64,000 nucleotides of DNA from Sutcliffiella cohnii (GCF_002250055.1 NZ_CP018866.1:3964869-4028868), one strand, 5' to 3'. Shown: positions 34,900 through 44,509, counted from the stretch's first letter. Notes: generated from the sequence alone by a model not told the origin. Program-made: numbers and translations.

Positions 34900-35840
34900 T
34901 ACGCTTCAACCTCCTTCTTCTTCGTTGCTGTTACTTGTAACGTTGTAACAATCGCAACTATTACAAAGAATATAATCGACTTTGCAGTTCCTAACCCGTA
35001 ACGGTTGTTTTGGAATGCTTCTTGGTAAATGTTAATGGCTACTGACTGTGTAGAATTGAACGGGCCACCGCCAGTTAAAGAAAGGTTTAAGTCAAAAATC
35101 TTAAATGCCATCGAAATCGTTAAGAAGAAACAGATAGTAAATGCTGGTAATATTAATGGAACAATTATTTTCGTAATTGTTTGGAACGTAGAAGCTCCGT
35201 CAATTTTTGCTGCTTCTAATAATGATTGGTCCACACCTTGTAAAGCTGCGATGTAAATAACCATCATATAACCACTAATTTGCCATGCGAATACGATAAC
35301 TATTCCCCAGAACGCAGTCGTTTCATCTCCTAACCAAGGTAACTGGAAGAAGCTCCACCCTGTTGCCTCTCCAACAGATGCAAACCCTCTGACGAAAATA
35401 AATTGCCAGATGAAACCTAGTAATAATCCACCGATTACATTCGGTAAGAAAAATACTGTTCGTAATATATTTTTTGTTTTCAGAGCAGCGTTTAAAATTA
35501 ACGCTAAACCAAAACCTATTAAGTTACTTATTAACACTGCCGCAAGCATGAATTTTGTCGTAAACATAAACGATTGGAAAAATATTGGATCATTCGTAAA
35601 AATTCGTTTATAGTTTTCAAAACCAACCCACTCTACTGCAGAACTAACTCCATTCCAAGAAGTAAAGGAATAATAAATCCCCATTAAGAATGGAACAATC
35701 TGTATTACAAGAAAGAATAATAATGCCGGCCCTACAAACGCTAAATACGTTAAGCCTTTTTTCCAGTTACGCTTCTTTTTACTTTCTGTTTTAATTTGTG
35801 TAGAAGCTTTCGCTGACTTTGTCTCTAAATTTGCATCCAT
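34899..35840 (-). CDS. Carbohydrate ABC transporter permease (MalF type)
   Basis: 313 residues from ATG 35840, with GGCGGTG 6 bases upstream; the GTG at 35849 overlaps that site. Basic N-terminal tail, six membrane helices, EAA loop LLEAAKIDGASTFQTITKIIVPLI and the family signature SLTGGGPFNSTQSVA. First gene of the operon, directly behind a cre-type operator and a TATAAT box. Confidence 0.93.
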   Translation of the reverse strand: MDANLETKSAKASTQIKTESKKKRNWKKGLTYLAFVGPALLFFLVIQIVPFLMGIYYSFTSWNGVSSAVEWVGFENYKRIFTNDPIFFQSFMFTTKFMLAAVLISNLIGFGLALILNAALKTKNILRTVFFLPNVIGGLLLGFIWQFIFVRGFASVGEATGWSFFQLPWLGDETTAFWGIVIVFAWQISGYMMVIYIAALQGVDQSLLEAAKIDGASTFQTITKIIVPLILPAFTICFFLTISMAFKIFDLNLSLTGGGPFNSTQSVAINIYQEAFQNNRYGLGTAKSIIFFVIVAIVTTLQVTATKKKEVEA

Positions 35841-35858
35841 TCTCTTCACCGCCTTTTG

Positions 35859-35872
35859 TGTAACCGCTTACC
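35859..35872 (-). promoter_or_regulatory. cre site (CcpA operator) of the 35.8-kb sugar importer operon
   Basis: The minus strand reads GGTAAGCGGTTACA, 13 of 14 matches to TGWAANCGNTNWCA. A TATAAT -10 box lies at 35876-35881 just upstream, so bound CcpA would block transcription. A second half-conserved TGTAAGCGCTTCAA is at 35883-35896. Confidence 0.8.
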
Positions 35873-35961
35873 TAAATTATATTGTAAGCGCTTCAATAAT
35901 ACGGTCTACTAGATTGACTATTTAGGTGCACTATATTGATGGATGTTTTCGTTAGAATAGA

Positions 35962-35998
35962 AAAAAGAGACCAGTGTCAAAACTGATCCCTCTTTTTA
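35962..35998. terminator. Terminator downstream of the 41-residue gene
   Basis: AAAAAGAG, then CCAGT..., pairs with ...ACTGATCCCTCTTTTT, A and T tracts on either side, functional for the minus-strand gene ending at 36004 and possibly for both directions. Confidence 0.85.
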
Positions 35999-36003
35999 TA
36001 TTA

Positions 36004-36129
36004 TTACATTCCTAATTTTAAATGATGATACGATAGCTTTTTCTTAAGCTGCATTTTTAACTCTTCGTCAAGGCAGTCTTCAATAAGAATGGAGTAGTAC
36101 GTAACAAACAGCTTATGATAGATTTTCAT
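36004..36129 (-). CDS. 41-residue protein under a c-di-GMP riboswitch; weakly Sda-like
   Basis: A short frame with a near-perfect AGGAGG site 8 bases before ATG 36129 and a terminator right after the stop. It starts MKIYHKLFVTYYSILIED and ends KLSYHHLKLGM. Two amphipathic helices are likely (about 4-17 and 19-33). Aligned without gaps to the sporulation kinase inhibitor Sda, as I recall it, the hydrophobic spacing and a few landmarks agree: Leu-x4-Tyr at the first helix, the central Leu followed by acidic residues, and the final Leu. Overall identity is low. The gene is supported by its riboswitch, ribosome site and terminator; the Sda relation is a hypothesis. Confidence 0.75.
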   Translation of the reverse strand: MKIYHKLFVTYYSILIEDCLDEELKMQLKKKLSYHHLKLGM

Positions 36130-36151
36130 ATCAAGTTAACCTCCTATATGT

Positions 36152-36250
36152 TCGTACGGAGGAAGTATTCGGTAACTGGCTAGCATAGTTAACCCTTAGC
36201 CCCTATAGTTTTGCGTCATCATTTTTCAATGACTTTGCCCTTTCGTACGA
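36152..36250 (-). ncRNA. Class I cyclic-di-GMP (GEMM-I) riboswitch
   Basis: The minus strand shows the GEMM-I order: GGGCAAA, a hairpin CATT-GAAA-AATG, GACGCAAA, a GGGGCTAA receptor segment, then ATGCTAGCCAG and GTTACCG. Outer 7-base segments TCGTACG (36250-36244) and CGTACGA (36158-36152) can close it. The sequence CCTCC (minus strand, 36162-36158) can pair with GGAGG of the ribosome site at 36140-36145, suggesting translational control in which ligand-stabilised outer pairing frees the site. The regulated frame begins 23 bases downstream. Motif recognition is strong; the direction of control is inferred. Confidence 0.88.
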
Positions 36251-36429
36251 TACTATTATTCTATCTTGATATCGACAAAACGAGATTCACTTTAACAGTT
36301 CGTAAGCACCAACTTTTTTCATGGTTCTTTTTACCTATTAACATTATCTTTAGCTTGTCTTATACATTATAGTTAATAGTAAATAATGATCTCGGCAGTT
36401 TCAACTAATATTCCTACAAGAATATGCTA

Positions 36430-37419
36430 CTATTTAATATTTACTGATCTCCCAGTTTTAATTGAATCCCAGCATGCATCCATTACTTTCATATTGTTGA
36501 TTGTATCGTCAATTGTGTACGAAACAGTTCCATCGTTCAGTATTGCGCTTGAGAAATGTTCAACTTCTAAACGGTATATATCTCCACTAAATTTCTCTTT
36601 GCGAATCTCATTATCCTTTTCCACAATAACAGTCCCCACTCCGCCCACTTTATCAGGTCGAAATGCGTGTGGTACTTTAACGATTCCTTTCGTTCCGATG
36701 ATTTCATACTCATCCCGATTTGCCATATCAATACTACTTTCCGTTTTAGCAATCACATTTCCCGCAAACTTCATAAACGTTGAAGTTGTTAAATCAACAC
36801 CACTATCTTGATCGTTAAGGCTAAATGCCTGTAACTCTATCGGTTCGCTTCCAAGAATCATCCGAGCAGCATGAATAGGATAGCAGCCAACATCATACAA
36901 ACTTCCGCCACCGTATTCCTTTTGCATTTTTATCGAATTTTCTCGATCCCCTAAATGAAAAGAAAAACTACTATTGAACTGCTTCACTGTTCCTATTTCA
37001 CCAGAAGCAATTATCTCTTTCACCCTTTCATGTTGAGGGTGAAACTGGTACATAAAGCCCTCCATATATTTTACTGGAGAAGAAATAAGCGCCTCTTTAA
37101 TTTCAGTCGCTTCTTCCGCTGTTAATGTAGCAGGCTTTTCTGAAAGTACATGTTTTCCTTTTTGAATCGCGCTTATAGCCCATTCTTTATGTAAGTGATT
37201 TGGAAGCGGAATATATACTGCATCAATGTCTGGATCATTTAATAACGCTTCATAACTTTCGTATGCACGTGGAATATTTAACTCCCTTGCGATATTATGT
37301 ACTTTATTGTTTCGACTTGCGATTGCTACTACTTCCGCATTTTCCGCTCTATCTATCGCAGGAATAAATTGCGTACGCGCAATCCGTGCGGTACTAAGAA
37401 TACCCCATTTAATTTTCAT
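36430..37419 (-). CDS. Gfo/Idh/MocA family NAD(P)-dependent oxidoreductase
   Basis: 329 residues from ATG 37419 (GAGGTG 6 bases upstream; GTG 37428 rejected). Rossmann N-terminus WGILSTARIARTQFIPAI lacks the classic full GxGxxA spacing but fits the family. The conserved EKPATLTAEEA (catalytic Lys-Pro) and GGSLYDVGCYPIHAARMI (active-site Asp and His) are present. It oxidises or reduces a sugar or polyol; the substrate is unknown. It stands alone between two terminators. Confidence 0.88.
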   Translation of the reverse strand: MKIKWGILSTARIARTQFIPAIDRAENAEVVAIASRNNKVHNIARELNIPRAYESYEALLNDPDIDAVYIPLPNHLHKEWAISAIQKGKHVLSEKPATLTAEEATEIKEALISSPVKYMEGFMYQFHPQHERVKEIIASGEIGTVKQFNSSFSFHLGDRENSIKMQKEYGGGSLYDVGCYPIHAARMILGSEPIELQAFSLNDQDSGVDLTTSTFMKFAGNVIAKTESSIDMANRDEYEIIGTKGIVKVPHAFRPDKVGGVGTVIVEKDNEIRKEKFSGDIYRLEVEHFSSAILNDGTVSYTIDDTINNMKVMDACWDSIKTGRSVNIK

Positions 37420-37451
37420 TATTTTCACCTCAGCCCTTATTTTAACAATGA

Positions 37452-37483
37452 AAAAGAAGGTAGACTAGTCTACCTTCTTCTTT
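37452..37483. terminator. Terminator between M14 peptidase and Gfo/Idh genes
   Basis: Perfect palindrome GAAGGTAGACTAGTCTACCTTC with A and T tracts at the sides. Confidence 0.85.
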
Positions 37484-37509
37484 GATGAACTATTCGGTTA
37501 GTTGAATAT

Positions 37510-37600
37510 TGGTAGTTTTGATGTGTTTGGAAAAGTTAATTGATGCACCTGCACGTGTTTTTGACGCACTTGAAAAATTAATTGACGCATCTCAAATTTA
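37510..37600. repeat. 21-22 bp periodic repeats after the M14 peptidase gene
   Basis: On the minus strand the word TGCGTCAA (variants TGCATCAA, CACATCAA) recurs four times about every 21-22 bases, for example before TTAATTTTTCAAG and AAAACACGTGCAGG. It can also be read as a 42-base direct duplication (37516-37557 and 37559-37600). It fills the gap between the peptidase stop and its terminator. Confidence 0.6.
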
Positions 37601-37616
37601 CTTTCACCCTTACAAC

Positions 37617-40600
37617 CTACTCAATGTTCACCTTTACTAATTCTACTTCACTTAGTTCTTCAGCTTTTCCACCATTATCTTGCTTTTCAACACTAAACGT
37701 AACATTGATATATCCTTTACCGTTTATTTTTCCAAGCTTTTTCAAATCAATATCAGTAAGTGCAATCACAAATGTGCTCGTTTCTGTTTGAATTTCTACT
37801 TTTGCATTCGGTTGAGATTTTTGTAATTGTTTAATATCGTTTGCCGGTAGCTGTACGACAACCGACCCATCTGTAGTTGGACGATCAACTTGAATCGTAA
37901 ATAGATTAGCATCATTCTTCTTACTTAATAATGCTTTCTCAGCAACAGTTGCTGTTACTTTTTCACCCTCAACTTTCACGTTTACATCATTCACAGTAGT
38001 CGCATGCCCTTTAGCTTTACCTCGTTTCTTTTTCTCGTTTTCTTCACCAACAGAAGCATAAATGCTATTTGCTAACAATCGGTAACTATGGTCGGTATGT
38101 GCTCTAAAAGCTAATGAATTAGCAAAAAGAGTAATGGACGTCCCATCAACATCTGTTGTAAATGCTAACGTTTCACCTTTAGCCCCTTCATGCCCTGGCC
38201 ACCATCCAGCCACGTAAAAATCTTCAGCATTACTAAAAGTTGCAAGAACTTCGGCGCCATCAGGAACGGAAGAGATCCACGCACCAGTTGTAACATACAA
38301 CAACTCGTCATTCCCATAACCGGATGTTAATAAATGATCATTTACATTTGCTTTTACTAGCCCTTCATGACTAGTTCTCGTATAACCGAAATCATATCCA
38401 GGTAGTATTCCACTTAACCTAACAGCACTTAAAGCGGAAACTCCTAATCCGATGTATGCTTTCCCTTCAATATTATTTCGATTAAAACTCGTATTGTCAC
38501 TTACGATAACATCTGCATCAGCTTGACTTACTAAATCAAAACCTAATTCCTTCAACGTATAGCTTAATTGAGAAGAACCTGTTACAGACACTTTCGGTTG
38601 CACTAAAACATTCGTTTTAATATTTTTTGAATTTCCTAGAGAAATTGCTTCAAAATAATAATCATTAGCATACGAACGTAGATCCTTCGTTTCTACGATA
38701 AAATCACCTTTGTTTACACGGGCATTTGTTTCTAATGCTACTTCGACTGTTTTACCGTCTTTTAATAATTCGTTCACTAGTTTCACTGTGTCGTTATTCG
38801 TATTTTTCAATACTTGCTTCGGTGTATTCCCAACGATTTTTCCAGTTGTAAAATTAACTTCATCAACTGAATTGGTCACATTCGAAAATACTCCTTCTTC
38901 TCGAACTTCATGAATAGTAAACCCACGTAAATCTGGGAAATTCACGACGATTGGATCATACATTGCTGCCCAATCTGATACATCTTCTCCTTTATAAAGG
39001 ACAGCATTAGCTAAACCACGTTTTGCTTGATTCATCGGAACTACGTACGTCCCCTTCGGATATTTCGTACCATTCAAATGCACACTTTTCGTCGTTTTTT
39101 CTACTTTTACACCGTTACGAATTAAGTAATCTACCATTTTTTCTGCTTCTGATAGATTTTTTTGCTCCTTTGTATCTGTTGGAATTACATAATAATCTGG
39201 GAAAAAGTTTTCATGCTCCCCACGAACACGTCCTATCGTTTCCCCTGCTGCATTGACATAATATTGGTCAACCGCTCGATTATCCTCACCGTTCACACCA
39301 CGCTCGAATACTCTCAATTGGTTAGCATATAGCTCATCTTTATTTTCTGTTACAAATAGAGTTGCACCTAAGCCTGCTCCAACCATTGCACGATAAGAAT
39401 CTTGGCCTAATTCAGGAACTTCAACTGTATGACCGAGTGAGCCGTGTAACATGGAAAATACCGCTGTATACGCTGGTGTCATATCATCCCAGCCATCCTC
39501 CCACTCCAGTTTTGGTATAAAGTAAGAGTCTAAGTTTGAATTACCAATCCCCGCCTGCCCCATCGCATGTGCTTGATTAATCATGTTTCCATGTAATAAA
39601 TCATATTCAAAGTTAGGGTTATGCGGTGGTGTTGTCGGTTCAATTAAAAACCCGTTAACATAGCCGTGCATGTCAATGAAAGAAAGCGGCGTCCACTTTG
39701 CAATTAGTTCATTTACTTGCTGTGTTTCTACTTGTGTTTGGTATGCATTGTCACGGTTTAAGTCAAATCCGTTCGCATTTGCCCGAGTGTTAGCAACTCT
39801 TCCGTCTGGATTGCTAGTGAAAAGGTATAGGAAAATAACGTCATCTAACACTTCGTCTACGTTTAATGTAACCTCTGTTTCCTCTTTCGTATTTGGGTCT
39901 TGAGTTGTAAAAGTAATTTCCTCTTCTAGCGCAAATTCCCTTAATAATTCAACTTGCGCATCAACACCTTCTACTTCATCAGGATGGATATTGTTAATCC
40001 AAATAGGAATTTGGTAGTCTCCTATCGTCCCATTTTCTATTTTTTCTAGTAAACTACTAGGATCGTCTAACGCAGTTGGTAACGTTTCATTTAAGTACTT
40101 ATTTACTGCTGATTCGTCTTTTGCCAACGTTACAAAATGGATGTCACGTCCCTCAACCGATTGACCTGCAACTTCGTATTTTAAGTAGCGATCATTCGCC
40201 TCGGCTTGTGCAAACACTTCATCAATCGCAGGCTTTATTTCTTCATAAAATAAAAATTCGTCATATACATTGAACTTTACATTTTTTGCAGCTTTCTCAC
40301 CGGAAACAGTGTTAATTAAAGCTAATTCATAGTTACCAATCAATTGCTGGTACTGAACACGAATCGTTCGATTGGATAGATTAGTAGTGCCAAAAGGTAA
40401 GTCAAATTGCATTGTCGCCTTTACGACTGTTGTATCATCAACAAAATGAGGTTCTTCCACTACTGTGATGAATGGTGCACCGTTATAGTTTGTACCCCCA
40501 CTCCATTTTTTCCACTCTGAAAGGTTTTTCCCACCAAATTGGAATTGTAGTTCGTCTAAATCTACTCGTTCCCCGAAGTCCGCTTGAACCTCAACTGTAC

Positions 40601-40742
40601 GAGCTTCCGTTAAGGAAAATACTGTTCTACTAGTTTCTAGTTCTAGTTCGCTAGTTTCAGCACTATTCGCTAAAACTGGTACTTGTGCAAAACTAGATAA
40701 AACTAAAAGAACCGCCATCCAACACACCAATATTTTTCTCAT
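37617..40742 (-). CDS. Large secreted M14 family zinc carboxypeptidase
   Basis: 1041 residues. Signal peptide (about 1-26), N-terminal beta-rich region (to about 165), then the M14 domain: zinc ligands in IHPDEVEG (His and Glu about 253), NPDGRVANTR and FDLNRD (Arg region about 332), third ligand in FIDMHGYVNG (about 358) and the probable general-base Glu in HTVEVPELGQD. A long C-terminal half of about 550 residues follows, with no recognised anchor; the tail is rich in KGKAKGHAT then beta-type sequence. It would act outside the cell on peptides or wall material. It is much larger than typical carboxypeptidases of 300-450 residues. Confidence 0.88.
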   Translation of the reverse strand: MRKILVCWMAVLLVLSSFAQVPVLANSAETSELELETSRTVFSLTEARTVEVQADFGERVDLDELQFQFGGKNLSEWKKWSGGTNYNGAPFITVVEEPHFVDDTTVVKATMQFDLPFGTTNLSNRTIRVQYQQLIGNYELALINTVSGEKAAKNVKFNVYDEFLFYEEIKPAIDEVFAQAEANDRYLKYEVAGQSVEGRDIHFVTLAKDESAVNKYLNETLPTALDDPSSLLEKIENGTIGDYQIPIWINNIHPDEVEGVDAQVELLREFALEEEITFTTQDPNTKEETEVTLNVDEVLDDVIFLYLFTSNPDGRVANTRANANGFDLNRDNAYQTQVETQQVNELIAKWTPLSFIDMHGYVNGFLIEPTTPPHNPNFEYDLLHGNMINQAHAMGQAGIGNSNLDSYFIPKLEWEDGWDDMTPAYTAVFSMLHGSLGHTVEVPELGQDSYRAMVGAGLGATLFVTENKDELYANQLRVFERGVNGEDNRAVDQYYVNAAGETIGRVRGEHENFFPDYYVIPTDTKEQKNLSEAEKMVDYLIRNGVKVEKTTKSVHLNGTKYPKGTYVVPMNQAKRGLANAVLYKGEDVSDWAAMYDPIVVNFPDLRGFTIHEVREEGVFSNVTNSVDEVNFTTGKIVGNTPKQVLKNTNNDTVKLVNELLKDGKTVEVALETNARVNKGDFIVETKDLRSYANDYYFEAISLGNSKNIKTNVLVQPKVSVTGSSQLSYTLKELGFDLVSQADADVIVSDNTSFNRNNIEGKAYIGLGVSALSAVRLSGILPGYDFGYTRTSHEGLVKANVNDHLLTSGYGNDELLYVTTGAWISSVPDGAEVLATFSNAEDFYVAGWWPGHEGAKGETLAFTTDVDGTSITLFANSLAFRAHTDHSYRLLANSIYASVGEENEKKKRGKAKGHATTVNDVNVKVEGEKVTATVAEKALLSKKNDANLFTIQVDRPTTDGSVVVQLPANDIKQLQKSQPNAKVEIQTETSTFVIALTDIDLKKLGKINGKGYINVTFSVEKQDNGGKAEELSEVELVKVNIE

Positions 40743-40933
40743 AAACTACCTCTCCCACCGGTTAAAATTTCGACAACAGAAAGAATAATTATACAAATAT
40801 AACTTATAATTATTCCAACGCTATTTCTTTTTACCATAAAAACCAATTCGTAACATCCCACTAAGGTCTTGATAGAATATACCTATGTTAACCATTTAGT
40901 TCTTTGGAGAAGGCGTTTCTTCTTCGAAAAATG

Positions 40934-40971
40934 CAAAAAACCCTTGTAGCTCTAAACTACAAGGGTTTTTT
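40934..40971 (-). terminator. Terminator of ugd
   Basis: On the minus strand AACCCTTGTAG pairs with CTACAAGGGTT around TTTAGAG and a T6 run follows; it starts at the ugd stop codon. Confidence 0.92.
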
Positions 40972-42138
40972 TTAATCTCTACTAAACACATCTCGCGTAT
41001 ATACTTTTTCTTTTACATCAACAAGGTCGTCTGATAAACGATTTGCCACGATAACATCACTAATGTTTTTAAACTCTTCGAAATTATTTACAACTCTAGA
41101 ACCATTAAACGTTTCGTCTTTTAAAACCGGTTCGTAGATGACAATCTCAATTCCTTTTTCTTGTAGGCGCTCGATAACACCTTGAATGGCTGATTGTCTA
41201 AAGTTATCGGAATCCATTTTCATCGTTAATCGATAAATCCCTACTACTTTTGGATTTCTGCTAGCAATCATATCTGCAACATGTTCTTTTCTCGTACTAT
41301 TCGCATCCACAATCGCTTTAATGATATCGTTAGGTACTCCTTCATAGTTAGCTAACAGTTGCTTCGTATCTTTCGGAAGACAATATCCACCGTAACCAAA
41401 TGAAGGATTGTTATAATGACCACCGATACGCGGATCTAGTCCTACACCTTCAATAATTTGTTGAGCGTTCAAGCCTTTTAATTCCGCGTAAGAGTCTAGC
41501 TCATTAAAGAAGGAAACTCTCATCGCTAAATAAGTGTTCGCAAAAAGCTTAATTGCTTCAGCCTCTGTAGAGTTCGTAAACAATACAGGAACATCTTCTT
41601 TAATTGCCCCTTGAGCGAGCAAATCAGCAAAAACCTTTGCTCTTTCAGATTGCTCCCCAACAATAATGCGGGAAGGATATAAATTGTCATATAAAGCTTT
41701 TCCTTCTCTTAAAAACTCAGGAGAGAAAATAATATTTTCCGTGTTGAATTTTTCTCTTACTTGAGCAGTATAGCCAACAGGAATTGTCGACTTAATTACC
41801 ATCACAGCGTTAGGGTTAATCGCTAATACATTTTGAATGACTGCTTCTACAGAGCTTGTATTAAAGTAATTTTTTTCTGTATCATAGTCTGTTGGTGTAG
41901 AAATAATAACATATTCTGCATCTTTAAAAGCTTCTTCATTATTAGTAGTTGCCTTTAAATTTAATTCTTTCGTAGCTAAAAACTCTTCAATCTCTTTATC
42001 AACAATAGGAGATTTTTTATTATTAATCATATCTACTTTTTCTTGAATAATATCTAGAGCAATGACTTCATTATGTTGCGCTAAAAGAATAGCATTCGAT
42101 AAACCGACATAGCCAGTTCCAGCGACTGTTATTTTCAT
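40972..42138 (-). CDS. ugd: UDP-glucose 6-dehydrogenase (short, enterobacterial-type Ugd)
   Basis: 388 residues, the length of Escherichia coli Ugd rather than the roughly 440 residues of Bacillus TuaD/YwqF. Very high similarity to the short type is visible throughout: [71 protein letters not shown] and catalytic [18 protein letters not shown]. It makes UDP-glucuronic acid from UDP-glucose with two NAD. Neighbouring glycosyltransferase genes point to an acidic exopolysaccharide or capsule. Ends at its own terminator; a terminator also separates it from the TagA-like gene. Confidence 0.95.
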   Translation of the reverse strand: MKITVAGTGYVGLSNAILLAQHNEVIALDIIQEKVDMINNKKSPIVDKEIEEFLATKELNLKATTNNEEAFKDAEYVIISTPTDYDTEKNYFNTSSVEAVIQNVLAINPNAVMVIKSTIPVGYTAQVREKFNTENIIFSPEFLREGKALYDNLYPSRIIVGEQSERAKVFADLLAQGAIKEDVPVLFTNSTEAEAIKLFANTYLAMRVSFFNELDSYAELKGLNAQQIIEGVGLDPRIGGHYNNPSFGYGGYCLPKDTKQLLANYEGVPNDIIKAIVDANSTRKEHVADMIASRNPKVVGIYRLTMKMDSDNFRQSAIQGVIERLQEKGIEIVIYEPVLKDETFNGSRVVNNFEEFKNISDVIVANRLSDDLVDVKEKVYTRDVFSRD

Positions 42139-42243
42139 TTCTTTTCCCTACCTTAAAATCAAGTTTATATGTAAAAACTTTTCCTTTTTATCCTTTTTCA
42201 ACATACCATATTTAGTGGCAGAAATCCAAGTTTTCAATAAAAA

Positions 42244-42274
42244 TAAGAGTAGCAACTTCTGCTACTCTTTCAAT
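42244..42274 (-). terminator. Terminator of the TagA/WecG-like gene
   Basis: On the minus strand AAGAGTAGCA and TGCTACTCTT pair around a GAAGT loop, followed by ATTTTTAT. Confidence 0.9.
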
Positions 42275-42303
42275 TAACTAATTCACACAAGTAAGTGAAG
42301 TCT

Positions 42304-43083
42304 TTACACTTTCCTATGTATTGCTTGCAATCCAATTAGTTTTAGCTTCTTTAGCCAACATTCAACCACTTTTCTTATAAACAATAATAAAATATAGATC
42401 CGTCTTATTTTATCTCGTTTTTGAGAGATTCGATATAGCCACTCACAATGACATTTTTGCCAAATGATTGGTGCCCTTTTACATTCGCCAGCTAGTACAT
42501 CTAAACTTCCTCCAACCCCGATAAACACACCGCTCTCAAAAATAGAAAAGTAAGTAGAAATCCACGTTTCTTGCTTTGGTGCACCGAGGGCAACAAAGGT
42601 TAAATCGGGCTTCAATTGACTAATTTCGTTCGCTATTTTTTCACCATCATTTTTAATAGAGAAAAAACCATGATGAGAACCGACTAATTTTATATCGGGA
42701 TATTTCATTTTTATATTATGTATCGCTCGATTTAAAACAAATTCTTCTGCACCGAGCAAATAAACCTTTTTTTTCTTTCGATTGGCAAATTCTAATAAGT
42801 GTAACATTAAATCGAACCCTGTTATTCTTTCGGGAAACGATTTTTTTGTTAATATTTTTGAAGCTAATATAACTCCTATACCATCTGCTGTTACATAGGT
42901 CGCATCTTCAATACAACCCTTATATGACTTACTTTTGAACGTTTCTACCATTATTTGAGGATTACCAGTTACTACATAGGCTTTTTCTTTCTGTAATACA
43001 TGCTTTTCCATTACTTTTGCAAATTCGGAAAATTTACTATTAACAAAGTCCACGTCAAAAAGCCTAATTTTATCTATCAACAT
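42304..43083 (-). CDS. WecG/TagA/CpsF family glycosyltransferase
   Basis: 259 residues from ATG 43083. Family blocks are visible: VVTGNPQIMVET, YVTADGIGVILASKIL (with the catalytic Asp), ERITGFDLMLHLLEFA, KVYLLGAEE, GSHHGFF, VALGAPKQETWI, GVFIGVGGSLDVLAGECKRAPIIWQKCHCEWLYRI. The group transfers N-acetylmannosamine (TagA) or related residues onto an undecaprenyl-linked sugar at the inner membrane face. The WecB gene that makes UDP-ManNAc lies 6 kb away, which supports ManNAc transfer. The C-terminal appendage ending in the basic LKKLKLIG stretch is the membrane-targeting part. Confidence 0.9.
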   Translation of the reverse strand: MLIDKIRLFDVDFVNSKFSEFAKVMEKHVLQKEKAYVVTGNPQIMVETFKSKSYKGCIEDATYVTADGIGVILASKILTKKSFPERITGFDLMLHLLEFANRKKKKVYLLGAEEFVLNRAIHNIKMKYPDIKLVGSHHGFFSIKNDGEKIANEISQLKPDLTFVALGAPKQETWISTYFSIFESGVFIGVGGSLDVLAGECKRAPIIWQKCHCEWLYRISQKRDKIRRIYILLLFIRKVVECWLKKLKLIGLQAIHRKV

Positions 43084-43104
43084 GCTTTTCACCACTCTAA
43101 TAGT

Positions 43105-44391
43105 TTAGCGTTCTTTTGTAGGGGTAACTTGTTCTTTTGCTATATTAATTTCATCAATTAAAATATTTCTTGTATGCTCCGTTCTCTTCCAAGTTTTATT
43201 ATCCTTCGTAAATAAGGACCAAAAAAACAATGGTACGTATGAAAGATTAAATAGTATTAAAGATAATATTCCTTTTATTTTATTTAATCGTTTATTAGAA
43301 TCTGAAATTAATGTATAGACTACATAACTGAATTGGAAAATAATCATAAATAACCAAATTTGCCATGGTAAAATTGCTTGGAACCAGGATTGAGCAAAAG
43401 CTAAATTGGATAGTAGGATGATAGCTCCGGATAAAGAATTTAATATTATACGCCCTGGGTTTACTAAGTAAATGGCACCATCTAAAGCTAAAATATCGAA
43501 TTTTCGAATAAATCTCCACAATAACTTTCCAGTATATTTAAAACAAACATCCCAGTGACCGCGTGCCCACCGTAGTCGTTGAATACAAGAGGCGATAAAA
43601 CTCTCAGGCTTTTCATCATAAACTCTCGCATAATGACACCATCTTGCAGGAGTTCCTTTTAACAAACATTGCATCGTAAATTCTAGATCTTCCGTTAACG
43701 ATTGGGCAGTCCAACCTACCTCTGTGAAAAGCTTCGTATCAACACAAAACCCTGTTCCACCAATTGCATTACCAAGACCTAATCGTGACTTACCTAATTG
43801 CCACGCTCGGTTCATATAATAATAACTAGTCGCATAAGAAAGAGTTACCCAGTTATCATCCGGATTTTTTGAATCTAAATAACATTGAATTAATCTGTCT
43901 CCATTTAATAAATGGTTGTTCATCTCTTGTAAGTAGTTTAAAGTGACTAAATTGTCTGCATCAAAAAAGCAAATAGCATCGTATTTTTTCGTTAAATCTT
44001 TTCCAATCTGTTCTACCGCATACTTAATTCCGTACGGTTTCCCTCGTAGTTCCCCCGGTTTACTTTCATGCTCAATTACTTTTGCACCGAGACTTCTAGA
44101 AATTTCGGCGGTTTTATCGTTACAGTTATCTGCAATAACGACTACATCATATAATTTATTGGGATAATGTAAGTTTTGAAGATTTTCTACTAAATTACCA
44201 ATTACTTTTTCCTCGTTATGAGCTGGAACTAAAATTAAGAAGCGCTTTTTAGGGGATTTATTTTCTAACTTTTTTGCTCTACCAAACCCGAATAGACTGA
44301 TAAATAACCAGTATATCCAAAAGAATAATAATACAATTTGCAATCCATAGAAGCTTATTATGAGAATATCGTTCCAGTTAATCACAAGCAT
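43105..44391 (-). CDS. Processive family 2 glycosyltransferase (membrane polysaccharide synthase-like)
   Basis: 428 residues. One N-terminal membrane helix, cytoplasmic GT-A domain with LVPAHNEEKVIGNLV, VVIADNCNDKTAEI, CFFDADNLV (DxD), TEDLEFTMQCLLKG (TED base) and QRLRWARGHWD (QxxRW), then three to four C-terminal helices. The motif set DxD, TED, QxxRW is that of cellulose, hyaluronan and PNAG synthases, which polymerise and extrude a chain. With ugd nearby, a glucuronate-containing polymer is possible. The TagA-like gene follows within about 20 bases, so the two are probably one operon. Confidence 0.88.
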   Translation of the reverse strand: MLVINWNDILIISFYGLQIVLLFFWIYWLFISLFGFGRAKKLENKSPKKRFLILVPAHNEEKVIGNLVENLQNLHYPNKLYDVVVIADNCNDKTAEISRSLGAKVIEHESKPGELRGKPYGIKYAVEQIGKDLTKKYDAICFFDADNLVTLNYLQEMNNHLLNGDRLIQCYLDSKNPDDNWVTLSYATSYYYMNRAWQLGKSRLGLGNAIGGTGFCVDTKLFTEVGWTAQSLTEDLEFTMQCLLKGTPARWCHYARVYDEKPESFIASCIQRLRWARGHWDVCFKYTGKLLWRFIRKFDILALDGAIYLVNPGRIILNSLSGAIILLSNLAFAQSWFQAILPWQIWLFMIIFQFSYVVYTLISDSNKRLNKIKGILSLILFNLSYVPLFFWSLFTKDNKTWKRTEHTRNILIDEINIAKEQVTPTKER

Positions 44392-44473
44392 TCTTCCTTC
44401 CTATACCTATAAAGTAAAGCACATACAACATTAAGGTTGTAACAATTACTAATTTTAGGCTGCTCATAAATAG

Positions 44474-44509
44474 TAAAAATGGAACAACTGACATTTGCCA
44501 GCTGTTCCA
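44474..44509 (-). terminator. Terminator of the S8 protease gene
   Basis: On the minus strand GGAACAGCTG and CAGTTGTTCC pair around GCAAATGT and ATTTTTAC follows, just past the stop at 44516. Confidence 0.88.
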
